A stretch of 64,000 nucleotides of DNA from an uncultured bacterium (GCA_903835185.1 CAILLX010000054.1:23516-87515), one strand, 5' to 3'. Positions 25,059-33,633 are shown, counted from the stretch's first letter. Notes: generated from the sequence alone by a model not told the origin. Translations and numbers: made by a program.

Positions 25059-27626
25059 TTACGGCTTATCAGCCCAGAGAACCAGTCCGGTATCAAACGG
25101 AGTAGTTTGATCGTCGTGGTGCGGCAGGACTCGCACTGTAAAGCCATGCCTGCCACTCTTGAAGTAACGGATTGCTCCGCTAAACAGGCACGCATCACCT
25201 TCCATCCCCTCGCTAGCCACCATCGGCAAAATCTCGCCTTCACTAATAGTGCCGCGCGCATCAATCGGTCCGTGATAGATCTGTACAGCAACATCTTCTG
25301 GAGAGAGGCTCCCGAGTCTAACCCGTGCTCGGACTCTCATGTCATCGCCTACCCTTACTTTGTGGTTGACGGAAGCTTCCACAGAGTCGATGTTGACATA
25401 ACGCCAAGCTTTCTGGAGCTTCTCTTTCCAGGCAGAAAGCTGTCTGGCTGTCTGTCCTTGCTCGTCAAGAAACTCAGCATATCTCACAGCTGCCGGGAAG
25501 TAGGCTCTTAAGGTGTATTCACGCACCATGCGGTTGACATGATAGACCGGACAGACGTCCAGCATTGCTGATTTCATGCGCGAAATCCAGCCTCGCGGGC
25601 TTCCATCTCGTCCCCTTTCATAGAAGAGCGGGGCAATTTCTTTTTCAAGGAGATCGTAAAGAGCATTTGATTCAACATCGTCTTGATATTGTGAATCCGT
25701 GTACACTTCACCACGGCCGATAGCCCAACCGGCAGTTGGTTTATAAGCCTCATCCCACCAGCCGTCCAGCACGCTCACATTAATGCCGCCGTTAAAGCTG
25801 ACTTTCATTCCGCTGGTACCGCAAGCTTCAAGAAAACGTCTAGGTGTATTCAGCCAGACATCTACCCCTTGAACAAGGTAGCGTGCCACATTCACATCAT
25901 AGTCTTCAATAAAGACAAAATGTCTGCGCACATCCTCATTCCTTGCAAAATGAACCAGCTGGCGGATCAGCTCTTTTGCTGGAGTATCCTCTGGATGTCC
26001 TTTGCCGGCAATAATAATCTGTACCGGGCGCTCTTTGTTCGTAAGAATGGAAATCAGCCGTTCCGGATCACGCAGAAGCAAAGTAGCTCGCTTATAAGTT
26101 GCGACTCGCCTGGCGAAGCCGATTGTGAGAATGCGTGGATCAAGCACGTCAGCAGCTTCCTTCAACTCTGCCGACACAGCACCGCGTCTGTCCAGCTGCG
26201 ACTTTACCCGACGACGGCAGAATGTGACAAGCCGTTCACGGCGCCGCTCATGAATACGCCACAGTTCATCGTCCGGAATCTCTTCCACCCGCTTCCAGAC
26301 GTTTTGATCGCCTATATCTTCCGACCATTCTGGACCAAGATAGCGATCATATAGATCTGTCATCTCCTGAGAAATCCAGGATCTGGTATGAATTCCGTTA
26401 GTGATATAAGTAATCGGCACCTCATCTTGAGGAATGTTGTTCCAGACATTGCCAAACAGTTCGCGCGAAACTTCAGCGTGCAGGCGGCTCACCGCATTTG
26501 TTTTGCTCGAAAGCTTAATTGCAAGATTAGCCATTGAGAACGGCTCGCTGGCCTCGTCAGAACTAGTGCGTCCCAGAGTTAAGAAGTCATCTTGAGTAAG
26601 TCCCATCGAGCGGTAGTACTCACCTAAATACCGTTCAATCAACTCCGGAGAAAATTTGTCAATTCCAGCCGGGACAGCAGTATGAGTTGTAAATATCTGA
26701 CCGGCAGCAGCAACTTCGCGTGCTTCTGCAAACGTCATAGAATGCTCTTCCATCAGCATACGAATACGTTCAAGACTGAGAAATGCCGAATGTCCCTCAT
26801 TCATGTGGCAAACAGCCGGAGAGATACCGACAGCACGCAAAGCGCGCATACCACCTATACCGAGAATAATCTCTTGCTGGATGCGGATTTCAGGATCGCC
26901 ATGATAAAGAGCGTCTGTAATATCCTCATCCTTTTTACTGTTATTTGGGATATTAGTATCGAGCAGATAGAGCGCAACACGGCCTACTTGTGCTTTCCAG
27001 ATCTGGGCATAAACTTTGCGCTCCGGGAAATCAACTGAAATCAAAACCGGATTGCCAGCGTTGTCGCGAATCGGCACAATAGGCATATTGTAAAAATCAT
27101 TAATTGGATAACGCTCTTGCTGCCAACCATCCGGATTTAAGTACTGTCTGAAATAGCCTTGTTGATAAACAATTCCTACTCCGACCAGCGGCACACCTAA
27201 TTCTGATGCTGACTTGACATGATCTCCGGATAGTATTCCCAATCCGCCTGAGTAGATAGGCAAACACTCCGTCAAACCAAATTCAGCAGAGAAATAGGCA
27301 ATTACATCTTTGCGTGATTTGCGAAACTGCTTTTGATACCAGGTATTTTCACCGGTCATGTATTCACAATGCTTCTGGTATATCCTTTCGAGATGCACCA
27401 TAAAGCTCTCATCAGAAGCTGCTTCGTCAAGGCGTTCCTGGCTTATGGTGCCGAGCATGAGAACAGGGTTGTGCCCGGTGCTCTCCCATAAATCTCGATC
27501 AAGCCGGCGAAAGAGATTAATAATCTCGTGATCCCAGCACCAGCGCAAGTTGTAAGCCAACTCGCGCAAGCACTCCAGCCGCGATGGCAGAAAAGGAACG
27601 ACTTCAACAGTACGAATCGGTTGCAA
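25059..27626 (-). CDS. glgP: Glycogen/alpha-glucan phosphorylase
   Basis: An 855-residue GT35 enzyme of the long bacterial/archaeal alpha-glucan phosphorylase type. It releases glucose-1-phosphate from storage glycogen. The N-terminal DUF3417 region (LRELAYNLRWCWDHEI) precedes IAYFSAEFGLTECLPIYSGG, VCHMNEGHSAFLSLERI, FTTHTAVPAGIDKF and the PLP-binding EACGTSGMKVSFNG, where the Lys carries the cofactor. The likely start is TTG 27626 (MQPIRTVEVVPFLP), matching the family N-terminus, with AGAGG nine bases upstream. TTG 27671 would add 15 residues. It follows the TonB-like gene on the same strand by about 110 bases. It pairs functionally with AdhE in fermentation of stored glucan. Confidence 0.95.
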   Translation of the reverse strand: MQPIRTVEVVPFLPSRLECLRELAYNLRWCWDHEIINLFRRLDRDLWESTGHNPVLMLGTISQERLDEAASDESFMVHLERIYQKHCEYMTGENTWYQKQFRKSRKDVIAYFSAEFGLTECLPIYSGGLGILSGDHVKSASELGVPLVGVGIVYQQGYFRQYLNPDGWQQERYPINDFYNMPIVPIRDNAGNPVLISVDFPERKVYAQIWKAQVGRVALYLLDTNIPNNSKKDEDITDALYHGDPEIRIQQEIILGIGGMRALRAVGISPAVCHMNEGHSAFLSLERIRMLMEEHSMTFAEAREVAAAGQIFTTHTAVPAGIDKFSPELIERYLGEYYRSMGLTQDDFLTLGRTSSDEASEPFSMANLAIKLSSKTNAVSRLHAEVSRELFGNVWNNIPQDEVPITYITNGIHTRSWISQEMTDLYDRYLGPEWSEDIGDQNVWKRVEEIPDDELWRIHERRRERLVTFCRRRVKSQLDRRGAVSAELKEAADVLDPRILTIGFARRVATYKRATLLLRDPERLISILTNKERPVQIIIAGKGHPEDTPAKELIRQLVHFARNEDVRRHFVFIEDYDVNVARYLVQGVDVWLNTPRRFLEACGTSGMKVSFNGGINVSVLDGWWDEAYKPTAGWAIGRGEVYTDSQYQDDVESNALYDLLEKEIAPLFYERGRDGSPRGWISRMKSAMLDVCPVYHVNRMVREYTLRAYFPAAVRYAEFLDEQGQTARQLSAWKEKLQKAWRYVNIDSVEASVNHKVRVGDDMRVRARVRLGSLSPEDVAVQIYHGPIDARGTISEGEILPMVASEGMEGDACLFSGAIRYFKSGRHGFTVRVLPHHDDQTTPFDTGLVLWADKP

Positions 27627-27739
27627 TGAAAGATACCTCTGTGTCTCTTCAATAATAAAATTGCGTCTCAACTGGACCGAACTCAGACGCCTTTACACCA
27701 CATTTGCCTAGCAAGCAGCGTGTAAGATTTATAGCACAT

Positions 27740-28897
27740 CTAATTGCTTACCGCCCCGGAGCCTGCTGCACTCTGGGCACCGCCATTAAAAACGTTGTAG
27801 TCAAAGGTGAACTTGATAACCAACTCAGAGTCAGCCCCTGGTGGCAGAGGTGGTAGCGGTGCGGCCTTTTCCACAGCCTCCAGAGCAGCATCATCGGCAA
27901 GTGAGAAGCCGGATGATTTTTCTAACTTAACTCCAGTTATATCGCCATCCTTATGAATCTTAAACTTAACTGTAATCCGCTTGGATTCGTTTCCTCTCGG
28001 TGGGAACCAGGATTTCTTAATACGCTTTTGCAAGTCAGCTAGATAAGGACCAAAGTCAGCCTCTTGAGTATCGCTCGGCGATGCCGTCCCAGTTCCTCCA
28101 GAGCCTGCCGTAGTCGCCTGCTGTCCAGCTTGTCCTGCAGCTGTTTCGCTGGCAGAGTTGGCAGAGTTGGCAGAGTTGGCAGTAGCTGCAACAGGTGCCG
28201 GTGCCAAGTCCACAGGTGTCTGTTCCACCTTCTTCTCAGGCACATTTTGGTGCACTTCAGGCGGCTGCACCAGAGGTTTTTCTTTCGGAAGAGAGACTGG
28301 CGGTTCAGGCTCTTTCAGTCTGGAAGGCGGCGGTGAAACTAGCTGAATGTCGGTTATTTGTTGACTAGCTTCTTTAGGTGCTGCTACAAATAACATTATT
28401 AAGAGTCCAGTAATGATTACTGTGAAGTGAAACAGATAAGAGCTGCTGGCAGCCTCAGACAGTCCTATTGGAAAGCGCTGCGGCCGGCTGAACTGACAGC
28501 TACGCAATACCTGCTCATACGCATCCTGCATGACATAAGCAACAAAAACTAAGATGAGGCAGGCATAAATAATGAGGAAAGAAGTATTGGCCGGCACAGT
28601 TGCCAACCACTTAACAGCTGCAGGATCTATTTTCGCGCCAGTCACTGCAGCAACTCTGCTCAACTGGCTTAAAAAAGAATCGTGAAATATAAAAGCCAAG
28701 AAAAGTAAAACGTTAGTAATAAAAACAGAAAGAAGAAGAACCCCTTTTCTTATTTCTCCGTTATAAACCTGTCCTAACCCTGGGCAGATCGACAAGACAA
28801 CCGCCATTTTCGGGTCCCGCCCCTGGACATCACTGGGCGCTAGCGGCGCACACATCGCTAGCACAGGACGCTCTTCCAGTGGACGATAACTCTTCAA
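27740..28897 (-). CDS. Multi-pass membrane protein with C-terminal TonB domain
   Basis: A 385-residue protein. The N-terminal half has four hydrophobic helices: VVLSICPGLGQVYNG plus VLLLSVFITNVLLFLAFIF, NTSFLIIYACLILVFVAYV and YLFHFTVIITGLLIMLFVAA. A Pro/Lys/Glu-rich periplasm-spanning linker follows (PPSRLKEPEPPVSLPKEKP), then an Ala/Gly-rich stretch with an NSA tandem repeat. A TonB C-terminal domain ends the protein (YLADLQKRIKKSWFPP, VKFKIHKDGDITGVKLEKSS, DDAALEAVEKAAPLPPLP). Canonical TonB has one anchor helix; here a TM2-like or PGLGQ-type membrane module precedes it. Start TTG 28897 has AGGAGG ten bases upstream. No ExbB/ExbD is adjacent. It may transduce force or build a trans-envelope bridge. 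Confidence 0.8.
   Translation of the reverse strand: MKSYRPLEERPVLAMCAPLAPSDVQGRDPKMAVVLSICPGLGQVYNGEIRKGVLLLSVFITNVLLFLAFIFHDSFLSQLSRVAAVTGAKIDPAAVKWLATVPANTSFLIIYACLILVFVAYVMQDAYEQVLRSCQFSRPQRFPIGLSEAASSSYLFHFTVIITGLLIMLFVAAPKEASQQITDIQLVSPPPSRLKEPEPPVSLPKEKPLVQPPEVHQNVPEKKVEQTPVDLAPAPVAATANSANSANSASETAAGQAGQQATTAGSGGTGTASPSDTQEADFGPYLADLQKRIKKSWFPPRGNESKRITVKFKIHKDGDITGVKLEKSSGFSLADDAALEAVEKAAPLPPLPPGADSELVIKFTFDYNVFNGGAQSAAGSGAVSN
28150..28183. repeat. 9-base tandem repeat inside the TonB-like gene
   Basis: GGCAGAGTT is repeated three to four times (plus strand), encoding NSANSANSA in the linker of the TonB-like protein. Copy-number change would keep the reading frame and alter linker length by three residues per unit. 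Confidence 0.7.
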
Positions 28898-28999
28898 GCC
28901 GGCGACGCCTCCTGCCTAAAAGCTCCATTTGACTATATGCGGACTAGGATGTCATATCCAAACAGCTTATTCATTAAACTCATCAAAAGGATGTCAATA

Positions 29000-29176
29000 A
29001 TGCTACAAACGACTACCTTTGACAAAATTACAACCTGTCATAGTCCGGACAATCTCCGTTCCTGGCGGCGAAGCGCTCTCCACACACTCGGGGCTTATCA
29101 AGCAGATAAGATAGCTGCAGAGGATTTAAAGCAACATGGTAGCACTAGCTCAAGGCACCCTCTCTCCAACTTTTAA
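29000..29176 (+). CDS. Possible small protein, 58 residues (uncertain)
   Basis: ATG 29000 has AAAGGA eight bases upstream and opens a frame MLQTTTFDKITTCHSPD that overlaps the redoxin start by 41 bases. The product is polar with no recognisable domain. The ribosome site is the main support. Overlap with a secure gene and lack of any family argue against it; it could be a leader peptide coupling translation of the redoxin. Confidence 0.22.
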   Translation: MLQTTTFDKITTCHSPDNLRSWRRSALHTLGAYQADKIAAEDLKQHGSTSSRHPLSNF

Positions 29177-29645
29177 ATTAAAGGCTGCTGATCGGTCGGT
29201 ATACGATCTTGTCGTGGCCCTAAAAAAGACACAAGTAGTCTTGGTCGCATTTCTTAAGGTCACCTGTCCTGTTTGCCACCTGGCTTTCCCTTACTTGGAA
29301 AGGTTGCACAGAAGCTATCCGAACCTGACAATCTGGGGGATCTCCCAGGATGATTCCGATGCCACCAAAGCTTTTGCACGTATGTTCGGCTTAACCTTCC
29401 CTCTTTTGCTTGACGACGAACTGGAAACGACAGTTCACTACAACCTCACTCATGTCCCGTCCATCTTTCTCATAGAAAGCGACCTGACAATAGCCGAGTC
29501 AATAGTGGGTTGGGTAAAAACTGATCTGGAACGCCTCAATACCACTCTGGCTCATCATGCAGGACTCCCTGCAGTACCACTTTTTACAGATGCTGATGAA
29601 GTGCCAACCATAAAACCTGGATGCGTCTCCAAACAACAAGCATAA
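29136..29645 (+). CDS. AhpC/TSA-type redoxin (thiol-disulfide or peroxide reductase)
   Basis: A 169-residue thioredoxin-fold protein. GTLSPTFKLKAADRSVYDL is the typical redoxin N-terminus. LVAFLKVTCPVCHLAFPYL holds a CPVC active site at about residues 45-50, followed by WGISQDDSDATKAFARMFGL and the cis-Pro block THVPSIFLIESD. The pattern is closest to TlpA/Bcp-type redoxins that reduce peroxides or disulfides; with two cysteines in CxxC it is more likely a reductase than a one-Cys peroxiredoxin. No signal peptide is seen, so it should be cytoplasmic. The start ATG 29136 has an AGAGG about 12 bases upstream. It is followed by the HD gene at 61 bases. Confidence 0.85.
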   Translation: MVALAQGTLSPTFKLKAADRSVYDLVVALKKTQVVLVAFLKVTCPVCHLAFPYLERLHRSYPNLTIWGISQDDSDATKAFARMFGLTFPLLLDDELETTVHYNLTHVPSIFLIESDLTIAESIVGWVKTDLERLNTTLAHHAGLPAVPLFTDADEVPTIKPGCVSKQQA

Positions 29646-29706
29646 TAGGTTCAAGTGCAACACTGCAATCCGGTAACGCTTCGCCTAGTGAGTCATATTT
29701 TTACTA

Positions 29707-30999
29707 ATGCCCTGGACAACCGGCAAACGTAGCTACCTAGACCCGATTCATCAAGACATCATTCTTGATCGGTCAAAACCATCCGACGAACTGATCATTC
29801 AGCTCATAGACACCCCTGAATTTCAGCGTTTAAGAAGGATACAACAACTTGGTGTGTCTTCCTTTACTTTCCAAGGCGCCGAGGGTTCCAGATTTACCCA
29901 TTCTGTAGGAGTCATGCATTTAGCATCCCGCCTCACAGACATGCTTGCCGAGGATAATCCGGTCGCCGCCGAGATCAAACCTGTAATCGTTGCTGCTGCC
30001 TTACTGCATGACGTCGGGCACGGTCCTTACAGTCACGTTACCGAAAAAATTGTCGGCTACAACCACGAAGATTGGTCTGGCAAACTCATTACTGGAGATA
30101 CAACTATCAACCAGATTCTGTCCTCTTTTTCTCCCGACCTGCCCAATCAGGTAGCCTCAGTGCTCAACAAAAGTTTCCAGCCGCACTGGGTATCGCATAT
30201 AGTATCGAGCCAGCTTGATTGTGATCGTTTTGATTACCTTTTACGCGACAGCTATATGACTGGCACCACATACGGTGCTTTTGCATTACAGCGCATCCTT
30301 TCCTCTCTTGAAATTGATCAAAGCGCCGATCAGATTGTCGTCTCGGGCGAAAAAGGGTTGATTGCTGTTGAAGACTATCTGTTTGCTCGTTACTCAATGT
30401 ACGCCCAGGTTTATTACCACAAGAAAAACATCGCTGCCAGAGCGTTGCTGATGAAGCTGGTCAAACGAGCTGGTGAGCTGGGAAGCAAGATTTGTTTTAT
30501 GGATGAATCTACACAGAAATGGTTGCTCGGGAGTGAGTTGACTGTCAACGACTATCTGGAGCTTGACGATGTCCAGATGACTTATCACATCAAGCGCTGG
30601 ATTAAAGAGGCAGATCCAATCCTGTCAGATCTAGCAGCCCGTTTCTTGCACCGACGACTTTTCAAGGCCAGCCGTTTGCCTTGTTCTGATGAGACAGCAG
30701 TTGCCTCAATTCACCAGGCAGCCAGAGCTGCTGTAGCCAAGATCGGACTGGACCCAGACTATTATGTCTGCGTTGAGACCACCGGAATAAGGCCTTACGA
30801 TTATTACCGCCCCACTTCCTCATCTGAACAGACAAGCATTATGGTGCGCACTAACGGCTCAACTGTACAAGAACTGTCCACCTTATCTCCTATGGTCCAA
30901 GCTCTGGTTAAAGGTAATTTTGAGACAGTCTGGCTTATCTGTCCAGCTGAGGCTCAATCTGCCATCTCCAGTCTGAGCGAGCTTGCCAGCAGCCAGTGA
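29707..30999 (+). CDS. HD-domain phosphohydrolase (dNTPase-like)
   Basis: A 430-residue protein of the HD superfamily related to deoxynucleoside triphosphate triphosphohydrolases and YdhJ-like proteins. DPIHQDIILD and LIDTPEFQRLRRIQQLG are the family N-terminal blocks. RFTHSVGVMHLA gives the first metal His, AALLHDVGHGPYSHVTE the HD pair, and SQLDCDRFDYLLRDS the last Asp, so all metal ligands are present. The C-terminal part (YHIKRWIKEADPILSDLAAR) is helical and also typical. It probably hydrolyses a nucleotide; the exact substrate cannot be told. ATG 29707 lacks a strong ribosome site, but the conserved N-terminus supports it. Confidence 0.88.
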   Translation: MPWTTGKRSYLDPIHQDIILDRSKPSDELIIQLIDTPEFQRLRRIQQLGVSSFTFQGAEGSRFTHSVGVMHLASRLTDMLAEDNPVAAEIKPVIVAAALLHDVGHGPYSHVTEKIVGYNHEDWSGKLITGDTTINQILSSFSPDLPNQVASVLNKSFQPHWVSHIVSSQLDCDRFDYLLRDSYMTGTTYGAFALQRILSSLEIDQSADQIVVSGEKGLIAVEDYLFARYSMYAQVYYHKKNIAARALLMKLVKRAGELGSKICFMDESTQKWLLGSELTVNDYLELDDVQMTYHIKRWIKEADPILSDLAARFLHRRLFKASRLPCSDETAVASIHQAARAAVAKIGLDPDYYVCVETTGIRPYDYYRPTSSSEQTSIMVRTNGSTVQELSTLSPMVQALVKGNFETVWLICPAEAQSAISSLSELASSQ

Positions 31000-31036
31000 C
31001 ACTGTATACACACTAACCTTTGACAAAGTCAGATAA

Positions 31037-31110
31037 GGTGTAGCGGCAGGTTGGAACGCGCCAACAGACCGGCTCTCGAGCCGCCTCTACGATTGTTCCT
31101 ACGATCATCC
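31037..31110. repeat. GC-rich direct repeat, copy A
   Basis: Contains a 38-base core (31059-31096) identical to 31154-31191, running from CGCCAACAGACCGG to CTCTACGATTGT. The core holds the palindrome CGGCTCTCGAGCCG. The left side is a diverged GTAGCGGCAGGTTGG. Confidence 0.8.
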
Positions 31111-31134
31111 CAACAGAAGCCCCATGCAGTCAGG

Positions 31135-31200
31135 GTAGGGGCGCGTCGAGACACGCCAACAGACCGGCTCTCGAGCCGCCTCTACGATTGTCCCAACAGC
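31135..31200. repeat. GC-rich direct repeat, copy B, with a TAGGGGCG arm
   Basis: Begins GTAGGGGCGCGTCGAGACAC, in which GGCGCGTC and GACACGCC pair, and continues into the 38-base core shared with copy A (31154-31191). This links the pair to the TAGGGGCG palindrome family at 19927, 24988 and 34064. Confidence 0.8.
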
Positions 31201-31223
31201 TCAAGCTCAAGTTCAAGTTCAAG

Positions 31224-31255
31224 TTGACAGAATTAAGTCTAAAGTGACTTAATTC
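31224..31255 (+). promoter_or_regulatory. TTGACA plus perfect 10-base inverted repeat upstream of ffh
   Basis: TTGACA (31224-31229) abuts GAATTAAGTC (31230-31239), a six-base loop and GACTTAATTC (31246-31255). The repeat would lie between -35 and -10 (CTTAAT at 31248, 18-base spacer), a typical operator position; it could alternatively form an RNA hairpin. Confidence 0.4.
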
Positions 31256-31366
31256 TTAAGATCTGGATCAGATGTAGGCATCTCAAGTGGCTATTTGTTA
31301 GCCTGTACATAGTCAAAATCTGCTGCTCTCATTTAAACGGCAGCACAGTTAGCCGAGAGTAAAACA

Positions 31367-32890
31367 ATGTTCGAAACGCTCACCGACCGCCTGCAAGGCG
31401 TCATGAAAAGTATCCGGGGTGATGCAAAACTTACACCGGACAATATTGAATCTGCCATTCGCGAAGTGCGCAAGTCACTTCTGGAGGCAGATGTCAGTCT
31501 GAAGGTAGTAAAGCTTTTCATCTCACGGGTACGCACAAAAGCACTTGGGGTCGAGGTCCTCGATTCAGTCACTCCGGCTCAACAGTTCATCAAAGTTGTA
31601 TATGACGAGCTGGTAACCATTCTCGGCGGTGAAAATGTACCTCTATCTCTTAAAGGCGGACCAGGAATTATTATGCTCCTGGGATTGCAGGGCTCAGGCA
31701 AGACAACTGCTTGCGCAAAACTGGCGCTCAAACTACGTAAAGATGGCTACAACCCGCTCATGGTGGCCTGCGACATTCAACGCCCGGCAGCTATTACGCA
31801 GCTTGAGACGCTGGGGCGACAGATAAACATCCCTGTTTTTACTATCCCTGACTGCCGCGAAGTTTACACAATTGCTGCTGCCAGCATAGAGCAAGCTAAA
31901 ACAGCCGGTTACAACCCGCTTATTCTTGACACAGCCGGACGCCTGCAGATTGATACTGACTTAATGGCTGAACTGATGCTGCTCGACCGCGGCTTCGAAC
32001 CAGCCGAGAAGCTCCTTGTGGTCGATTCTATGACCGGACAGGAAGCTGTTAATGTTGCTGAAACTTTCAATACTCAGCTTGAGTTAACAGGGGTCATCCT
32101 CAGCAAAGTTGATGGTGATGCTCGTGGCGGCGCAGCTCTTTCAGTACGTGAATCAACCGGGTGTCCGATTAAGTTTATCTCAACTGGCGAAAAACTTGAG
32201 GCTCTGGAGGCTTTTTATCCGGATCGCGCTGCCAGCCGTATCCTTGGTATGGGCGATGTGCTTACTCTAGTTGAGAAAGCACAAGCAAATATAGATGAAA
32301 AAGAAGCAGAAAAAGTAGCCAAACAGATGTTGGGTGGCGATTTCACCCTGGAAATGTTCGTCTCGGCTCAAAAAATGATGAAAAAGATGGGCTCTCTGGG
32401 CGACATTATGAAAATGATGGGGATGGGCAACGCACTGGGATTAAACAGCGAACAACAAGCTGTCATCGCCAATCATGGCGAAAACATGTTCAAACTTTAC
32501 GAAACAGCAATAAGCTCAATGACACCGGCTGAGCGGCAGAAGCCAGAGATTATTAATATGAGCCGCCGTCGCCGTATCGCCAGGGGCGCAGGACTCAAAG
32601 AGAACGAACTCGGTCAAATGTTAAATGAGTTTGAACAGATGCGTAAGATGTTAGCCCAGTTCCGCAAACTGTTCGGTTCCGGAATGCCAGGACTACCGGG
32701 GTTGCCAGGAATGCCAGGCCTGCCAGGCCTACCAGGAATGCCAGGAATGCCGTTTAATGCTTCCGGGCAGGCTGCTCAACTAAAAGGCGCCCTGCCTAAA
32801 ATACCTTACGAAATGCTTCCAGACCCGCCAGGTTTTCTGCTCAAAGGACCTGGCGGTGGCTACTTCCGCAAAAAAAAGAAAAACCGTTAG
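31367..32890 (+). CDS. ffh: Signal recognition particle GTPase Ffh, with Gly-x-Pro tail
   Basis: A 507-residue SRP54/Ffh protein that with 4.5S RNA delivers nascent membrane and secreted proteins to FtsY. The N domain opens MFETLTDRLQGVMKSIRGDA. The GTPase G domain has LLGLQGSGKTTACAKLA (P loop), DIQRPAAITQL, LDTAGRLQID, SKVDGDARGGAALS and FISTGEKLEAL. The methionine-rich M domain runs from FTLEMFVSAQKMMKKMG to EQMRKMLAQFRKLFGSGMP. It ends with an unusual collagen-like run of GMP/GLP triplets (nucleotides 32681-32752) and a basic tail FRKKKKNR. Start ATG 31367 has GAG eight bases upstream. It is followed by rpsP. Confidence 0.97.
   Translation: MFETLTDRLQGVMKSIRGDAKLTPDNIESAIREVRKSLLEADVSLKVVKLFISRVRTKALGVEVLDSVTPAQQFIKVVYDELVTILGGENVPLSLKGGPGIIMLLGLQGSGKTTACAKLALKLRKDGYNPLMVACDIQRPAAITQLETLGRQINIPVFTIPDCREVYTIAAASIEQAKTAGYNPLILDTAGRLQIDTDLMAELMLLDRGFEPAEKLLVVDSMTGQEAVNVAETFNTQLELTGVILSKVDGDARGGAALSVRESTGCPIKFISTGEKLEALEAFYPDRAASRILGMGDVLTLVEKAQANIDEKEAEKVAKQMLGGDFTLEMFVSAQKMMKKMGSLGDIMKMMGMGNALGLNSEQQAVIANHGENMFKLYETAISSMTPAERQKPEIINMSRRRRIARGAGLKENELGQMLNEFEQMRKMLAQFRKLFGSGMPGLPGLPGMPGLPGLPGMPGMPFNASGQAAQLKGALPKIPYEMLPDPPGFLLKGPGGGYFRKKKKNR
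32681..32752. repeat. Tandem GxP-coding repeat in ffh
   Basis: Eight 9-base-like units of the GGAATGCCA/GGCCTGCCA type encode alternating Gly-Met-Pro and Gly-Leu-Pro triplets. The tract lies between the M domain and the C-terminal tail of Ffh. Confidence 0.75.
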
Positions 32891-33080
32891 TGACAGCTCC
32901 TGACAGCTGCTCAAAATGTGGGTCCTTTTTGTGATCTGTTAAAATAACGGGCAAGAAAAGCTATATTGCCGACCTTATTTGGTAGCGGCTATGACAGCCA
33001 GCTAAATTGGAGCGGCAGGCAAGTCAGACAGCTTGCAATTAGATTGATGAGCCGGAAAAGGCGCCAGAGAGGAATATTCA

Positions 33081-33347
33081 GTGGTTAAGATTAGGCTAAA
33101 GCGCATTGGGACCAAGAAAGCACCCCACTACAGAGTGGTTGTAGCCGACGAACGCTCCCGGCGCGATGGTATGCCCATCGAAGAGATCGGTTACTATAAT
33201 CCCCGATCAAAAGAGATTAAACTCGATAAAGAAGCGGTCGAAAGATGGATAAAAAATGGCGCCCAGCTGAGCGAAACGGTTCGAAGCCTTTTAAGAAAGG
33301 CTGGGGACGCCCCCAAGGAGACCGCTTCCGCCCCGCAGTCCCGGTAG
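33081..33347 (+). CDS. rpsP: 30S ribosomal protein S16
   Basis: An 88-residue S16: [40 protein letters not shown] and [20 protein letters not shown] are the conserved blocks. S16 binds 16S rRNA early in 30S assembly. The start is GTG 33081, with AGAGG about eight bases upstream. The last 103 bases overlap the frame of the KH gene at 33245. It follows ffh by 190 bases, an ordering also found in many bacterial genomes. Confidence 0.97.
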   Translation: MVKIRLKRIGTKKAPHYRVVVADERSRRDGMPIEEIGYYNPRSKEIKLDKEAVERWIKNGAQLSETVRSLLRKAGDAPKETASAPQSR

Positions 33348-33616
33348 ACGCAACCAACGAGTCGGCCGAAAATCTGGCTGAGTATGTGCTTAAGGTTCTG
33401 GCACGCGATCCTGAGGCGATTCAAATTACCCGGGAACCGCCACAACAGCAGTACGTTACTGTTTCGGCTATCTGCAATCCAGCTTTAACTGGCCGCCTTA
33501 TCGGTAAAGGCGGCAGGACTATCTCAGCTTTGCGCTTAATTGTGCGTTCAATTGCTGCAGAACATGGTAAAAGAGTGGATGTTGAGGTTGCCTCACAATC
33601 TGAAGATGAGGCTTAG
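33245..33616 (+). CDS. khpA: KH-domain RNA-binding protein (KhpA-like), overlapping rpsP
   Basis: A single KH domain: [18 protein letters not shown], then [17 protein letters not shown], then the nucleic-acid-binding loop [18 protein letters not shown] with the GxxG motif GKGG. KhpA proteins bind RNA with KhpB and affect cell size and division. The only ATG in frame is 33245, which gives 123 residues and a 103-base overlap with rpsP in another frame. The added ~40 residues ([15 protein letters not shown]) are basic and not part of the usual protein (about 75-80 residues). A later non-ATG start (CTG or GTG near 33375-33390) would give the normal size, but no ribosome site is seen there. Confidence 0.8.
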   Translation: MDKKWRPAERNGSKPFKKGWGRPQGDRFRPAVPVDATNESAENLAEYVLKVLARDPEAIQITREPPQQQYVTVSAICNPALTGRLIGKGGRTISALRLIVRSIAAEHGKRVDVEVASQSEDEA

Positions 33617-33633
33617 GTCCACACTTTTGCCAG

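Larger units (their letters stand above)
31000..31366. other. Intergenic region before ffh carrying repeats and an inverted repeat
   Basis: 367 bases without a gene. They hold two copies of a GC-rich repeat (31037-31110 and 31135-31200), four tandem hexamers of the YTCAAG type (about 31200-31223), a consensus TTGACA, and a perfect 10-base inverted repeat (31230-31255). Confidence 0.6.

Noticed and set aside
28064..28346. Plus-strand Arg/Cys-rich frames antisense to the TonB-like gene
   Set aside because: Composition is an artefact of the NSA repeat and Pro-rich linker on the other strand.
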